A stretch of DNA of 64,000 nt. Origin: Streptomyces sp. D2-8. GTDB taxonomy: Bacteria > Actinomycetota > Actinomycetes > Streptomycetales > Streptomycetaceae. This document shows, piece after piece, positions 33,214 through 42,314 of the stretch; within the stretch, counting starts at the first letter, position 1; each line of letters opens with the position of its first letter. The translations under genes and the position numbers were made by a program. Location: assembly GCF_023184515.1 (NCBI RefSeq), contig NZ_JAAHBP010000023.1, forward strand, positions 1 through 64,000. Direction: 5' to 3'. The notes below the pieces were generated by a model that searched no databases, was not told the origin of the DNA, and saw only the letters and a list, made by a program, of their open reading frames with translations.

Positions 33214-34521
33214 GTGAGCGAGACACCACCGAACACCCTGCAATACCGCTTTGACGGGCCAGAAGAGGCTCCCGTCCTGATCCTCGGTCCCTCACTGGGT
33301 ACCACATGGCACATGTGGGACCGCCAGATCCCCGAGCTGACCAAGCAGTGGCGCGTCTTCCGGTTCGACCTGCCCGGCCACGGCGGTGCCCCCGCGTACC
33401 CGGCGGGCTCGGTGGGTGACCTCACGACGCGGCTGCTGGCCACCCTCGAAGGGCTCGGCGTGCAGCGCTTCGGCTACGCGGGCTGCGCGCTCGGCGGCGC
33501 TGTCGGCATCGAGCTGGCCCTGCGCCACCCGGAGCGGCTCGCCTCGCTCGCGCTGATCGCCGCCTCACCCCGCTTCGGCACGGCCGACGAGTTCCGGCAG
33601 AGAGGCGTGATCGTCCGCACGAACGGCCTCGACCCCATCGCCCGTACCGCGCCCGAGCGCTGGTTCACCGGCGGGTTCGCCGCCGCGCAGCCCGCGATCA
33701 CCGAGTGGGCCGTGCAGATGGTGCGCACCACCGACCCCGGCTGCTACATCGCCTCCTGCGAGGCGCTCGCCTCGTTCGACGTCCGCCCGGAGCTCGGGCG
33801 GGTCGGCGTACCGACCCTGGTCCTGGTCGGTTCGGACGACCAGGTCACCGGCCCGGCGGAGGCCCGCACGCTGGTCGCCGGCATCCCGGACGCCCGCCTC
33901 GCCGTCGTCCCCGGTGCCTCCCACCTGGTCCCGGTGGAGCAGCCCGCGGCGGTCACCGACCTGCTGGTGCGGCACTTCTCCACCGCCTGGCAGCCCGCCT
34001 TCGAGACCTCCACCGGCCAGACGGCCCTGCCCCCCGCCGCCCTCAAGCCGGTCCTGTCTCCCGCCTCGCCGCAGCCCCTGCAGACCGGGCCCGTCGCCGA
34101 GATCGCCCCGGTCGCCGTACCGCCGCAGGCCCAGGGGCGCCCCGACCCGTACGACGCCGGGATCAAGGTCCGCCGCGAGGTGCTGGGCGACGCGCACGTG
34201 GACCGGGCGCTGGCCCAGGCCGACGAGTTCTCCGGGGACTTCCAGGAGTTCATCACCCGCTACGCCTGGGGCGAGGTCTGGGACCGCCCCGGCCTCGACC
34301 GGCGCACCCGCAGCTGCGTCACCCTCACCGCCCTGGTCGCGGGCGGCCACCTGGACGAGCTGGCCTTCCACACCAGAGCCGCCCTGCGCAACGGCCTCAC
34401 CCCGGGCGAGATCAAGGAAGTGCTGCTCCAGGCGGCCGTCTACTGCGGTGTCCCGGCGGCGAACAGTGCGTTCAAGGTGGCCCAGCAGGTCATCCGCGAG
34501 GAGACCACGCCCCAGGAGTGA
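33214..34521 (+). CDS. pcaL: 3-oxoadipate enol-lactonase / 4-carboxymuconolactone decarboxylase fusion
   Basis: A 435-residue bifunctional enzyme of the beta-ketoadipate (protocatechuate) pathway. Residues 1-260 are an alpha/beta hydrolase: the oxyanion region LGPSLGTTWHMWDRQIPELT, RFDLPGHGGA and GYAGCALGGAVGIELA, where the nucleophile elbow has Cys in place of the usual Ser (a Cys is known in some enol-lactonases), then LVGSDDQVTGPAEA and GASHLVPVEQP. After a Pro/Ala linker, residues 310-435 form the decarboxylase (VRREVLGDAHVDRALAQADE, FQEFITRYAWGEVWDRPGLD, HTRAALRNGLTPGEIKEVLL). The start is GTG at 33214. No other pca gene is nearby: the IS110 and toxin island lie where the operon would continue upstream. 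Confidence 0.93.
   Translation: MSETPPNTLQYRFDGPEEAPVLILGPSLGTTWHMWDRQIPELTKQWRVFRFDLPGHGGAPAYPAGSVGDLTTRLLATLEGLGVQRFGYAGCALGGAVGIELALRHPERLASLALIAASPRFGTADEFRQRGVIVRTNGLDPIARTAPERWFTGGFAAAQPAITEWAVQMVRTTDPGCYIASCEALASFDVRPELGRVGVPTLVLVGSDDQVTGPAEARTLVAGIPDARLAVVPGASHLVPVEQPAAVTDLLVRHFSTAWQPAFETSTGQTALPPAALKPVLSPASPQPLQTGPVAEIAPVAVPPQAQGRPDPYDAGIKVRREVLGDAHVDRALAQADEFSGDFQEFITRYAWGEVWDRPGLDRRTRSCVTLTALVAGGHLDELAFHTRAALRNGLTPGEIKEVLLQAAVYCGVPAANSAFKVAQQVIREETTPQE
33230..33313 (+). repeat. Right copy of the 84-bp perfect direct repeat, inside intact pcaL
   Basis: Identical to 17901-17984 and in the same orientation; covers codons 6-33 of pcaL. The gene continues normally to the right. Confidence 0.92.
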
Positions 34522-34554
34522 GCCCGCGGGAGAGCGCGGAGGCAGGATGGAGCC

Positions 34555-35190
34555 ATGAAGCTCACGAAGAAGTCGCATGCCTGCGTCCGCCTCGAGAAGG
34601 ACGGCCGGACCCTCGTCCTCGACCCGGGCGGGTTCAGCGAGGAGGACGCCGCGCTCGGCGCGGACGCGATCCTCGTCACCCACGAGCACCCCGACCACTT
34701 CGACGAGTCCCGGCTGCGCGCCGCGATGGAGGACAACCCGGCCGCCGAGATCTGGACCCTGAAGGCGGTCGCGGAGAAGATCTCGTCCGCCTTCCCCGGC
34801 CGCGTCCACACCGTCGGCCACGGTGACACCTTCACGGCCGCCGGTTTCGACGTCCAGGTCCACGGCGAACTGCACGCGGTGATCCACCCGGACATCCCGC
34901 GCATCACCAACGTCGGCTACCTCGTCGACGGCGGCAGGGTCTTCCACCCCGGCGACGCCCTCACCGTCCCCGACCACCCGGTCGAGACGCTGATGCTCCC
35001 CGTGATGGCCCCCTGGAGCAAGATCTCCGAGGTCATCGACTACGTGCGCGAGCTGAAGCCGCAGCGCGCCTACGACATCCACGACGCCCTCCTCACCGAC
35101 CTGGCCCGTCCGATCTACGACCGGCAGATCGGGCAGCTCGGCGGCTCGGAGCACCTGCGGCTGACGCCGGGGGACTCGGCCGAGGTCTGA
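34555..35190 (+). CDS. Metallo-beta-lactamase fold hydrolase (UlaG-like)
   Basis: A 211-residue cytoplasmic protein starting MKLTKKSHACVRLEKDGRTL. The metal-binding motif HxHxDH is complete in THEHPDHFDE near residue 42, with further ligands in VHGELHAVIH near residue 102, VFHPGDAL near 127 and YDIHDAL near 172. This is the small L-ascorbate-6-phosphate-lactonase-like MBL family common in Streptomyces; the substrate is not known. It follows pcaL after 33 bases and may be co-transcribed. Confidence 0.88.
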   Translation: MKLTKKSHACVRLEKDGRTLVLDPGGFSEEDAALGADAILVTHEHPDHFDESRLRAAMEDNPAAEIWTLKAVAEKISSAFPGRVHTVGHGDTFTAAGFDVQVHGELHAVIHPDIPRITNVGYLVDGGRVFHPGDALTVPDHPVETLMLPVMAPWSKISEVIDYVRELKPQRAYDIHDALLTDLARPIYDRQIGQLGGSEHLRLTPGDSAEV

Positions 35191-35245
35191 GGCCCCCAGG
35201 GGGACACGGGCCGCGTTGTCAGACCCGCCGGGTAGGTTGTGGGAC

Positions 35246-36025
35246 ATGCGCATCGCGACCTGGAACGTGAACTCGATCACCGCCCGCCTGCCGAGGCTCC
35301 TGGCCTGGCTGGAGAGCAGCGGCACGGACGTGCTGTGCCTCCAGGAGGCCAAGGTCGCCGAGGAGCAGTTCCCGGCGGAGCAGCTGCGCGAGCTGGGCTA
35401 CGAGTCGGCGGTCCACGCGACCGGCCGGTGGAACGGCGTGGCGGTGCTCTCCCGCGTCGGCATCGAGGACGTCGTCAAGGGCGTGCCCGGCGACCCCGGG
35501 TTCGACGGCTCGGTGGAGCCCCGTGCCATCTCGGCGACCTGCGGCCCGCTCCGCGTCTGGTCGGTCTACGTGCCGAACGGCCGTGAGGTGGACCACCCGC
35601 ACTACGCCTACAAGCTCCAGTGGTTCGAGGCGCTCAAGGCCGCCGTCGCCGGTGACGCGGCGGGCAGCCGCCCCTTCGCGGTGATGGGGGATTACAACGT
35701 GGCGCCGACGGACGACGACGTCTTCGACCCCGCCTTCTTCGAGGGCTCCACCCATGTCACCCCCGCCGAGCGCGCCGCCCTGGCCTCCTTGCGCGAGGCC
35801 GGCCTGTCCGACGTGGTCCCGAGGCCCCTCAAGTACGAGCACCCGTTCACGTACTGGGACTACCGCCAGCTCTCCTTCCCGAAGAACCGCGGCATGCGCA
35901 TCGACCTGGTGTACGCCAACGCGCCCTTCGCGAAGGCGGTCAGCGACGCGTACGTGGACCGCGAGGAGCGCAAGGGCAAGGGCGCGTCCGACCATGCGCC
36001 CGTGGTCGTGGACCTGGACGTCTAG
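35246..36025 (+). CDS. xth: Exodeoxyribonuclease III
   Basis: A 259-residue DNA repair nuclease (AP endonuclease and 3'-5' exonuclease) of the EEP fold. It starts MRIATWNVNSITARLPRLLA, has the metal-binding Glu in CLQEAKV, FAVMGDYNVAPTDDDVFDPA near residue 150, YWDYRQLSFPKNRGMRIDLV near 205 and the catalytic SDHAPVVVDLDV at the C-terminus. The ATG at 35246 is preferred over a ten-codon extension since family members begin with this sequence. Its stop codon lies within the left arm of a long inverted repeat. Confidence 0.94.
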   Translation: MRIATWNVNSITARLPRLLAWLESSGTDVLCLQEAKVAEEQFPAEQLRELGYESAVHATGRWNGVAVLSRVGIEDVVKGVPGDPGFDGSVEPRAISATCGPLRVWSVYVPNGREVDHPHYAYKLQWFEALKAAVAGDAAGSRPFAVMGDYNVAPTDDDVFDPAFFEGSTHVTPAERAALASLREAGLSDVVPRPLKYEHPFTYWDYRQLSFPKNRGMRIDLVYANAPFAKAVSDAYVDREERKGKGASDHAPVVVDLDV

Positions 36026-36257
36026 GGGGCTTGTGATGGATCTCCGCGGCGTCGCGACGCCCGGCGCGCTCCCCCAAGCACTTCGAGCAGGGGGGACCCC
36101 CACTCGCCGCACCGGACAAAAGGCCTGGTAGCTCCTCCCCCCACTCTCGGCTTCGCTCGAGCGGGGGGACCCCCATCAAGGCCTTCCGCCCGGCACGCCG
36201 AGAGCACGCACCGAACGCCGCTCCTTCTTCCATGGAGAGCCATCAGAAGCCCCCTAG
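36022..36257. repeat. 236-bp element with 28-bp imperfect terminal inverted repeats (MITE-like)
   Basis: 36022-36049 and the reverse complement of 36230-36257 agree at 24 of 28 positions; both outer ends are CTAG. The interior holds two G/C-rich hairpin repeats, each with a run of C, a short loop and GGGGGGACCCCCA (about 36069-36103 and 36133-36173), of a kind scattered through Streptomyces genomes. The arms contain the stop codons of both flanking convergent genes. It has no reading frame of its own. It may be a non-autonomous transposable element or a large bidirectional terminator. Confidence 0.7.
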
Positions 36258-38020
36258 GGCCTCAGCAGCCGCAGGTCGACCGAGTCCGCCAGGGCCGCAA
36301 GCCCCGCGTCACCCGGATGCAGATGGTCCCCGCTGTCGTACGCGGGGAGCATCCGGGAAGGCCGCTCGGGATCACGGACCACCGCGTCGAAGTCGAGCAC
36401 GCCGTCGAAGCCCCCGCCGTCGCGGATCCACTCGTTCACCGCGACCCGCTCGGCGTCGACGGCGGCCGTGCACCGCGTCTCGCCCTCACAGGGCAGGATC
36501 GTCGCCGCGAGCATCCTCAGCCCCCGGGCGTGCCCGCGTGCCGCCAGCTCGCGCAGCCCCGCGACCAGCTGCTCCGCCGACGCGCCCCACCGCAGGTCGT
36601 TGATGCCCTCGAAGACGACGGCCGTACGCGCCGACGGCTGGGCGAGGACGTCCCGGTCGAACCGGTGCAGGGCGCTCACCCCGGCCGTGTCCGTGGAGAC
36701 CCCGTCGCCGGGGTACCGGTCGGACACCACGCGGTTGCCGGAGACGCCCAGGTTCAGCACGCCGTAGCGCGGGACGGTGCTCTGCTTCAGGAGCCGGCCG
36801 GCCAGGACGTTCGGCCAGCGCCGGTTCGCGTCCACCGTGGACTTGTCGCCGTCGGTGATCGAGTCCCCGAGCAGCACCACCGACCCGGGACCGCCGCTCA
36901 CGTCGACCCCGGCGAGCAGCGGCCAGCGGGTGATCACCGAGGTGTACGCCCCGGCGTCGTGGTCCGCCGCGTGGTCTCCGGGCTCGCTGACCCAGGAGCG
37001 CTGCTGGGCCAGCCCGTGCACGGGTGCCGCAGCCACCGTCCCGGGCAGATGGAAGCTCACCAGCAGATTGGTGTCCGCCGGGACGGAGAAGCCGAGCGGA
37101 TCGCTGTACGCCTGGCCCCCGGCCGGGATCGTCACGCCCGCCGCACCGCCGAAGGCCAACGCCACCGGGGTGGCCCGGGAGGCCGCGCCCGACGCCTGCA
37201 CCGCGGCCGTCGCGCTCCCGATCCGTACCGGAGCCGCCGCGAAGGTGTTGTCGAACCGCACCCGCACTCGGGACCCGCCGGCCGACGTGTGCACGACCAG
37301 CCGCAGCGTCCGGTCCGTCCAGGGGCCCACCGCGGCGTAGCCGCCCGTGGCCGTCGACCAGCTGCCCGTCCAGCCCTGCGTGGCGGTCCGTACCGACACC
37401 GCGAAGACGTGCAGCCCGGCCGCGCTCGGCAGCCGGACCGAGGTCACCGCGCGCCCCGGGGCCAGCGGCACCGTCACGACGTACAGGCGGGCCGACCGGG
37501 CGAGTTGGCCGCCGGGCGTGTTGATGTGCGGCAGGGCCACCGCCTTGGTCGCGAGCGGCCCGGTGCGCCAGTCGGGTGCGGTCAGCCGGTACCCGGAGCG
37601 GGAGCCGTTCGCGTACGTGACCGTGCCCGGGCCGCCCACCTGGGAGCCTGCGGTGCCCGCCACCAGGAAGGCCAGGGCGTCCCCGCGCCCCGTGACCCGG
37701 ACGTCCTGCCCGGCGGCGCGGACGTTGTCCGGCTCGCCCGGCTGCCGCCTCGGCCAGGTCAGCCGGGCGCCCTGCACGGTGAGCGCGCGGCCGGGCGTCC
37801 AGCCCGCGGCGGTGAGGTCCCGCGCGGACAGCGAGGCGCCGGAACCGTCGAAGTCGGCCTCTTGGGGCGATCCGTCGTCGCTGACGGCCACGTTGTCGAA
37901 CAGCCGCTCCAGCGGCACCGGCGCGGCTCGTCTCTCCTCGGCGGCCTGCGCCGCCACCGCCGAGATCAGCGACCCGCACAGGGTCAGGACGACCAGGATC
38001 CCCCGGACACATCGGCGCAC
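36254..38020 (-). CDS. Secreted SGNH/GDSL-family hydrolase
   Basis: A 588-residue exported esterase/lipase. The signal peptide is VRRCVRGILVVLTLCGSLIS followed by AVAAQAAEERR. A long N-terminal part (residues 30-370, including FDNVAVSDDGSPQEADFDGS) is beta-rich, possibly a carbohydrate-binding or accessory module. The catalytic domain has block I VVLLGDSITDGDKSTVDANR, block II LGVSGNRV, block III VVFEGINDLRWG and block V YDSGDHLHPGDAG with Asp and His. The start is GTG at 38020 with GGGAGGAG upstream; the longer frame to 38107 lacks a ribosome site. Substrate unknown. Confidence 0.88.
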   Translation of the reverse strand: MRRCVRGILVVLTLCGSLISAVAAQAAEERRAAPVPLERLFDNVAVSDDGSPQEADFDGSGASLSARDLTAAGWTPGRALTVQGARLTWPRRQPGEPDNVRAAGQDVRVTGRGDALAFLVAGTAGSQVGGPGTVTYANGSRSGYRLTAPDWRTGPLATKAVALPHINTPGGQLARSARLYVVTVPLAPGRAVTSVRLPSAAGLHVFAVSVRTATQGWTGSWSTATGGYAAVGPWTDRTLRLVVHTSAGGSRVRVRFDNTFAAAPVRIGSATAAVQASGAASRATPVALAFGGAAGVTIPAGGQAYSDPLGFSVPADTNLLVSFHLPGTVAAAPVHGLAQQRSWVSEPGDHAADHDAGAYTSVITRWPLLAGVDVSGGPGSVVLLGDSITDGDKSTVDANRRWPNVLAGRLLKQSTVPRYGVLNLGVSGNRVVSDRYPGDGVSTDTAGVSALHRFDRDVLAQPSARTAVVFEGINDLRWGASAEQLVAGLRELAARGHARGLRMLAATILPCEGETRCTAAVDAERVAVNEWIRDGGGFDGVLDFDAVVRDPERPSRMLPAYDSGDHLHPGDAGLAALADSVDLRLLRP

Positions 38021-38242
38021 GGCCGACTCCTCCCGTTCATCGACACACGACGCAACAGACGAAAACGCAGGGACGGAACAGAAGAGGTAACGACGGCCGA
38101 GACGCAAGACGCACGGTGAAACTAGGGAGACATGACAGACCCGTCAACGCGCGATACGTGAACTCGGCCTGAATGCGACCGGGATCGGCGGGCCCGCGCG
38201 TCCCTGTGGTGCGTATGGCGGTACGAATGACACGCTGGACGT

Positions 38243-38650
38243 ATGAACATCCCTTTCCTGGGCAACCGGCGCCAGAAGGTCGGGATCCCCGATCCGGCAG
38301 GCATCGCGGAACTCCTCGCCGAGTGTGAGCTGCTCCGCTCCCAGGCGTCCCGCGAGGGGTTCCTGCTGGACGACTCGGCGGCCTCCCTGGAGGCGCTGGA
38401 CCAGCTCGTTCCGCGCTGGCGGGACGACGAGGAGACCCTGGCCTGGCTGGGCAACGACGCCGGGCTCTACCTGGGCACCGTCATCGTGCGCACCGTGCCG
38501 GGAGCCGCCTGGGAGATCCGCTCCGACGGACAACCGGTCGTGCGGCTGGCGTCCGGCCGGGAGTTCGACGTCGTGGACTCCGGGCACGAGTGGGCCGCGA
38601 ACGGGGTGCCCGAGCTGTCGCAGTTGTACGCCGAAGTCGCGGAGTCGTGA
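38243..38650 (+). CDS. Conserved hypothetical protein (DUF6278-like)
   Basis: A 135-residue acidic soluble protein starting MNIPFLGNRRQKVGIPDPAG, with ELLAECELLRSQASREGFLL, a motif LVPRWRDDEETLAWLGNDAG near residue 52 and REFDVVDSGHEWAANGVPEL near 110. It resembles small actinobacterial proteins of unknown role that lie next to gluA in other Streptomyces. Divergent from the SGNH hydrolase with a 222-base gap, and 140 bases upstream of the ABC ATPase. Confidence 0.72.
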   Translation: MNIPFLGNRRQKVGIPDPAGIAELLAECELLRSQASREGFLLDDSAASLEALDQLVPRWRDDEETLAWLGNDAGLYLGTVIVRTVPGAAWEIRSDGQPVVRLASGREFDVVDSGHEWAANGVPELSQLYAEVAES

Positions 38651-38790
38651 GCCCCATGGCCGCAACCTTTGGCCCAAAGTCCGACGTAAATACGGCTAAT
38701 GATCGAAAAGTGCGTGTCGCCCGACAAGTCCGATCTTGCCTGGATACGTTGCGGCAACCACCACACAGCTGAGAGTGAGTAGGGCTGAGT

Positions 38791-39534
<744 letters not shown>

Positions 39535-39757
39535 ACGGGCAGGCACCGGACGGCTCATCGCATCGGACCTCGACTACGATGTGCCCTTCATCCCTGTCGG
39601 AGAGGGGGACTTCGCCGAAGGCCGCCGATCCCGCCAGGGGTGAGCTGACCGCCCGCCCGGTCCGCGGGGCCATTCCCACCGGGTGCGGCCCCCATGGCCC
39701 GAAGGCCACGGGGGCGGCGGATCACATCGGCCAGGCCCGTCCGGCAGCAGCCGGAGA

Positions 39758-41329
39758 TCACTGCTCGCGCAGCGGAACCGACACGTACGACGGGTCGTTC
39801 ACCGGCGAGGAGAAGGTCAGCTGCGCGCCGGGCGGGTTGTGCTCGATGTAGAGCGGGTCGACCGTGTCGACGACCAGGGCGAGGCGATGCCCGGCCGGGA
39901 CGTCGTAGGCCGTGGAGTACAGCTCCAGGTCGACGCCGAACGGCTTTCCGGGGGTGCGCCCGTGGAAGGTGTACGGCGCGTGGGTGACCAGCTTGCCGAG
40001 GCCGAGCGGCCCCACGTCGTACAGGTAGGCGACGAGGGTGCCGCTCTCCTTGGTCGGGGTGAGGGTCGTGTGCAACGCCGTCGTCCCGCGCACCCTTTGG
40101 GCCGCGGCGTACTTCTCCGACTGCCAGACGGCGGCCCAGCGGCGGGGGAGCAGCGGGATCGAGGCCATCGGCGGCAGCTGGGCCACCTGGTCGAGGATGC
40201 TGGACAGGAAGACGACGCCGCCGTCCGCCCCCGAGTTCACGTTCGCGCGGATCGTCTTCGAGCCCGCGAGGGCGATCTTCCGGCTGGTCGCGCCGGCCGA
40301 CTTCCAGTCCGGGTACCCCTCGTAGCCGCCGGAGGTACGGGACTTGAGCTGGACGGGCTGCTCGCGGTCGATGCCGTTGTCCACGCCCCTGAGGTAGTGG
40401 TCGAACCAGCGCGCGGTGTCCTTCCACACGTCGTTGGGCAGCCCGAACAGGCCGGTCAGCTCCGCGGTGGCGTGGTCTCCGGGCCGCATCTCCAGCCGCT
40501 TCGGGCCGGTCAGCTTCTCGTAGAAGTCGGCGTACTGGTTGGGCGTGAAGACGCTGTCCCCCCAGGCGTTGGCCAGCATGATCGCCGCGCCGTTCTCGTT
40601 GATCTGGTCGACGTAGGTCGCAGCGGAACGTTTCTTCCCCCAGGCGACGAGCTCCGCTTCCTTCGCCAGGTTGGATCCGTAGAAGTCGTCGAAGGTCTGC
40701 CGGACTTCCGCGCTCTGGCGGCCCGTCACCACACTCGCGCCGTCCAGCAGCGCGGCGGCCTGGACGTGCTGGGTGCGCCCGCCGTAGATCGAGCCGATCA
40801 GGTCGGCCCAGCCGCTGAGTGAGGCGACCGCCTTGACCCGCTTGTCGTGCGCGGCCGTGAGCAGGCTGATGCCCGCCCCGTAGGAGACACCCGCCATGCC
40901 GATGTGCCCGGCCTCCGCGGGGGTGTGGGCGAGCGCCCAGTCGATGACCTTCGACGCGTCGGCGACGTCGGGTGGCCCCGCCACTTCTATCTCGCCGCCC
41001 GACTGCCAGAAGCCGCGCACGTTGTAGGTGACCACGACGTACCCGGAGTCGGCGAGCTTCTGTGCCTGGGCCAGGTACTCGACCTGGGGCAGGCCCCAGC
41101 TCGTGGGCATGACGAGCAGCGGGTAGCGGTCGGTGCCGCGTGCACCGGCCGGGGTGACGACGTTGGCCTTGAGGACGGTGCCGCCGTCGCCGGCGATGTC
41201 GACGAAACGGACGGGGTTCGGCGCCGCCTGGGCGGTGGGGGCGAATCCGAGGGCGGTGCCGGCGACCAGGGTCGCCGAGACGGCGCCTACGGCGGTGGTG
41301 CGCAGGGCGGCCTTGCGGTGGGGTCCCAC
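39758..41329 (-). CDS. Secreted X-Pro dipeptidyl-peptidase/CocE-like hydrolase
   Basis: A 523-residue exported alpha/beta hydrolase of the CocE/NonD (S15) type. The signal peptide is MGPHRKAALRTTAVGAVSAT followed by LVAGTALGFAPTAQAAP. The hydrolase core has YPLLVMPTSWG, VVVTYNVRGFWQSGGE and the nucleophile elbow GMAGVSYGAGISLL near residue 145; the catalytic His is likely in RPGDHATAELTG. The C-terminal third is the jelly-roll domain typical of the family (TLTPTKESGTLVAYLYDVGP). It probably cleaves proline-containing peptides or esters outside the cell. Its promoter region has repeated GGTAA elements. Confidence 0.88.
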   Translation of the reverse strand: MGPHRKAALRTTAVGAVSATLVAGTALGFAPTAQAAPNPVRFVDIAGDGGTVLKANVVTPAGARGTDRYPLLVMPTSWGLPQVEYLAQAQKLADSGYVVVTYNVRGFWQSGGEIEVAGPPDVADASKVIDWALAHTPAEAGHIGMAGVSYGAGISLLTAAHDKRVKAVASLSGWADLIGSIYGGRTQHVQAAALLDGASVVTGRQSAEVRQTFDDFYGSNLAKEAELVAWGKKRSAATYVDQINENGAAIMLANAWGDSVFTPNQYADFYEKLTGPKRLEMRPGDHATAELTGLFGLPNDVWKDTARWFDHYLRGVDNGIDREQPVQLKSRTSGGYEGYPDWKSAGATSRKIALAGSKTIRANVNSGADGGVVFLSSILDQVAQLPPMASIPLLPRRWAAVWQSEKYAAAQRVRGTTALHTTLTPTKESGTLVAYLYDVGPLGLGKLVTHAPYTFHGRTPGKPFGVDLELYSTAYDVPAGHRLALVVDTVDPLYIEHNPPGAQLTFSSPVNDPSYVSVPLREQ

Positions 41330-41383
41330 GGGTCACTCCTCACTCGTGTCAGTGCAAAGTGACCGAACGGTAACCTCGCCCCC

Positions 41384-41396
41384 TTACCAGAGGTAA
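41384..41396. promoter_or_regulatory. TTACC-N3-GGTAA inverted repeat upstream of the S15 hydrolase
   Basis: TTACCAGAGGTAA is a perfect 5-bp inverted repeat with a 3-base spacer, 55 bases before the hydrolase start. GGTAAC recurs at 41369-41374 and CGGTAAG at 41402-41408, so several half-sites cluster here. It resembles the repeat in front of the acyl-CoA ligase (3089-3105). A repressor-binding site is likely but the regulator is unknown. Confidence 0.4.
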
Positions 41397-41445
41397 CCCG
41401 TCGGTAAGTTACGTGCCAGTAACGATTGTTGAGCAGTGGAGGAGC

Positions 41446-42210
41446 TCAGGAGGCCCGGTGGGAATTGCGTGGAGCGGCGGGCGTCGCGGCGGGCAATGGG
41501 GTCTGTGCCGCCCGCGTCACGTCCTCCACCAGCTCGACGACGTCCGGGCCGTACGCCTGGGAGTTGATCACCTTGAGCAGCAGCACGAAGGAACCGCTGC
41601 CGTACTTGCGGGCCAGCCGCTCCTGGTTGCGGGCGAGATAGCGGGTGGCCGCCTGGTTGGTGATCGACGTCTGGCCGCAGAACACGAAGACCGGACGGGT
41701 GTTCTGGCTGCGCTCGGCGGTGAGCCGGGCGAGCAGGGCGTACTCCTCCTTGCCGTGATCCACGCGGTAGCGCTCCGGGCCCACCAGGAACGAGCCGCGG
41801 TCCGGGCCGGGTTCGGCATCCACGTTCACCCGCACACCGGGGAGCAGGGAAGACAGATGGGCCGCCATACGGCGGTTCGACGCCGGGCCGCCCACGCAGA
41901 ACTCGGTGCGCTCGCCGAAGCCCTGACGCGCGGTGTCGTGCGGGAGGATCTGGGCGTGGGCGGTGCAGTCCTTGATCAGCGCGGCGAGTTCGAGGAGTGC
42001 GAACACGTCGTAGCGCATCACCGAGAACTCGGGCCCCGCCGCACCCCGGTTCACCACCAGCAGGGACTCGGAGTTGTCGGGCAGCCCGAAGAAGGCCTGC
42101 TTGCGGCGGAGCTTGCGCCGGTACAGATAGGTGCGGGCCACCCAGCCCAGCGCGGCACTGATGCCCGCCGCTATCACGCCCAGCACGATGTTGCGCACGT
42201 CGTCGTTCAT
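41446..42210 (-). CDS. Conserved hypothetical protein with N-terminal membrane anchor
   Basis: A 254-residue protein starting MNDDVRNIVLGVIAAGISAA with one membrane span (residues 7-28), then LYRRKLRRKQAFFGLPDNSE and a soluble domain (SLLVVNRGAAGPEFSVMRYD, TEFCVGGPASNRRMAAHLSS, FVFCGQTSITNQAATRYLAR, FVLLLKVINSQAYGPDVVEL). It resembles Streptomyces proteins annotated as secreted or SLOG-like, but I cannot give a function. The start is ATG at 42210; the frame continues upstream without a plausible start. Divergent from gamma-glutamyltransferase with a 104-base gap. Confidence 0.75.
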   Translation of the reverse strand: MNDDVRNIVLGVIAAGISAALGWVARTYLYRRKLRRKQAFFGLPDNSESLLVVNRGAAGPEFSVMRYDVFALLELAALIKDCTAHAQILPHDTARQGFGERTEFCVGGPASNRRMAAHLSSLLPGVRVNVDAEPGPDRGSFLVGPERYRVDHGKEEYALLARLTAERSQNTRPVFVFCGQTSITNQAATRYLARNQERLARKYGSGSFVLLLKVINSQAYGPDVVELVEDVTRAAQTPLPAATPAAPRNSHRAS

Positions 42211-42314
42211 GGGCGCGCATGGTAGCGGGCCCGACGCACCGGTGTTCGACGCTTGCCTGACGCGGGCATGGCCATGAATTAAGCTGCGCGGACGGCCTTT
42301 GACTGGAGGTGCGG

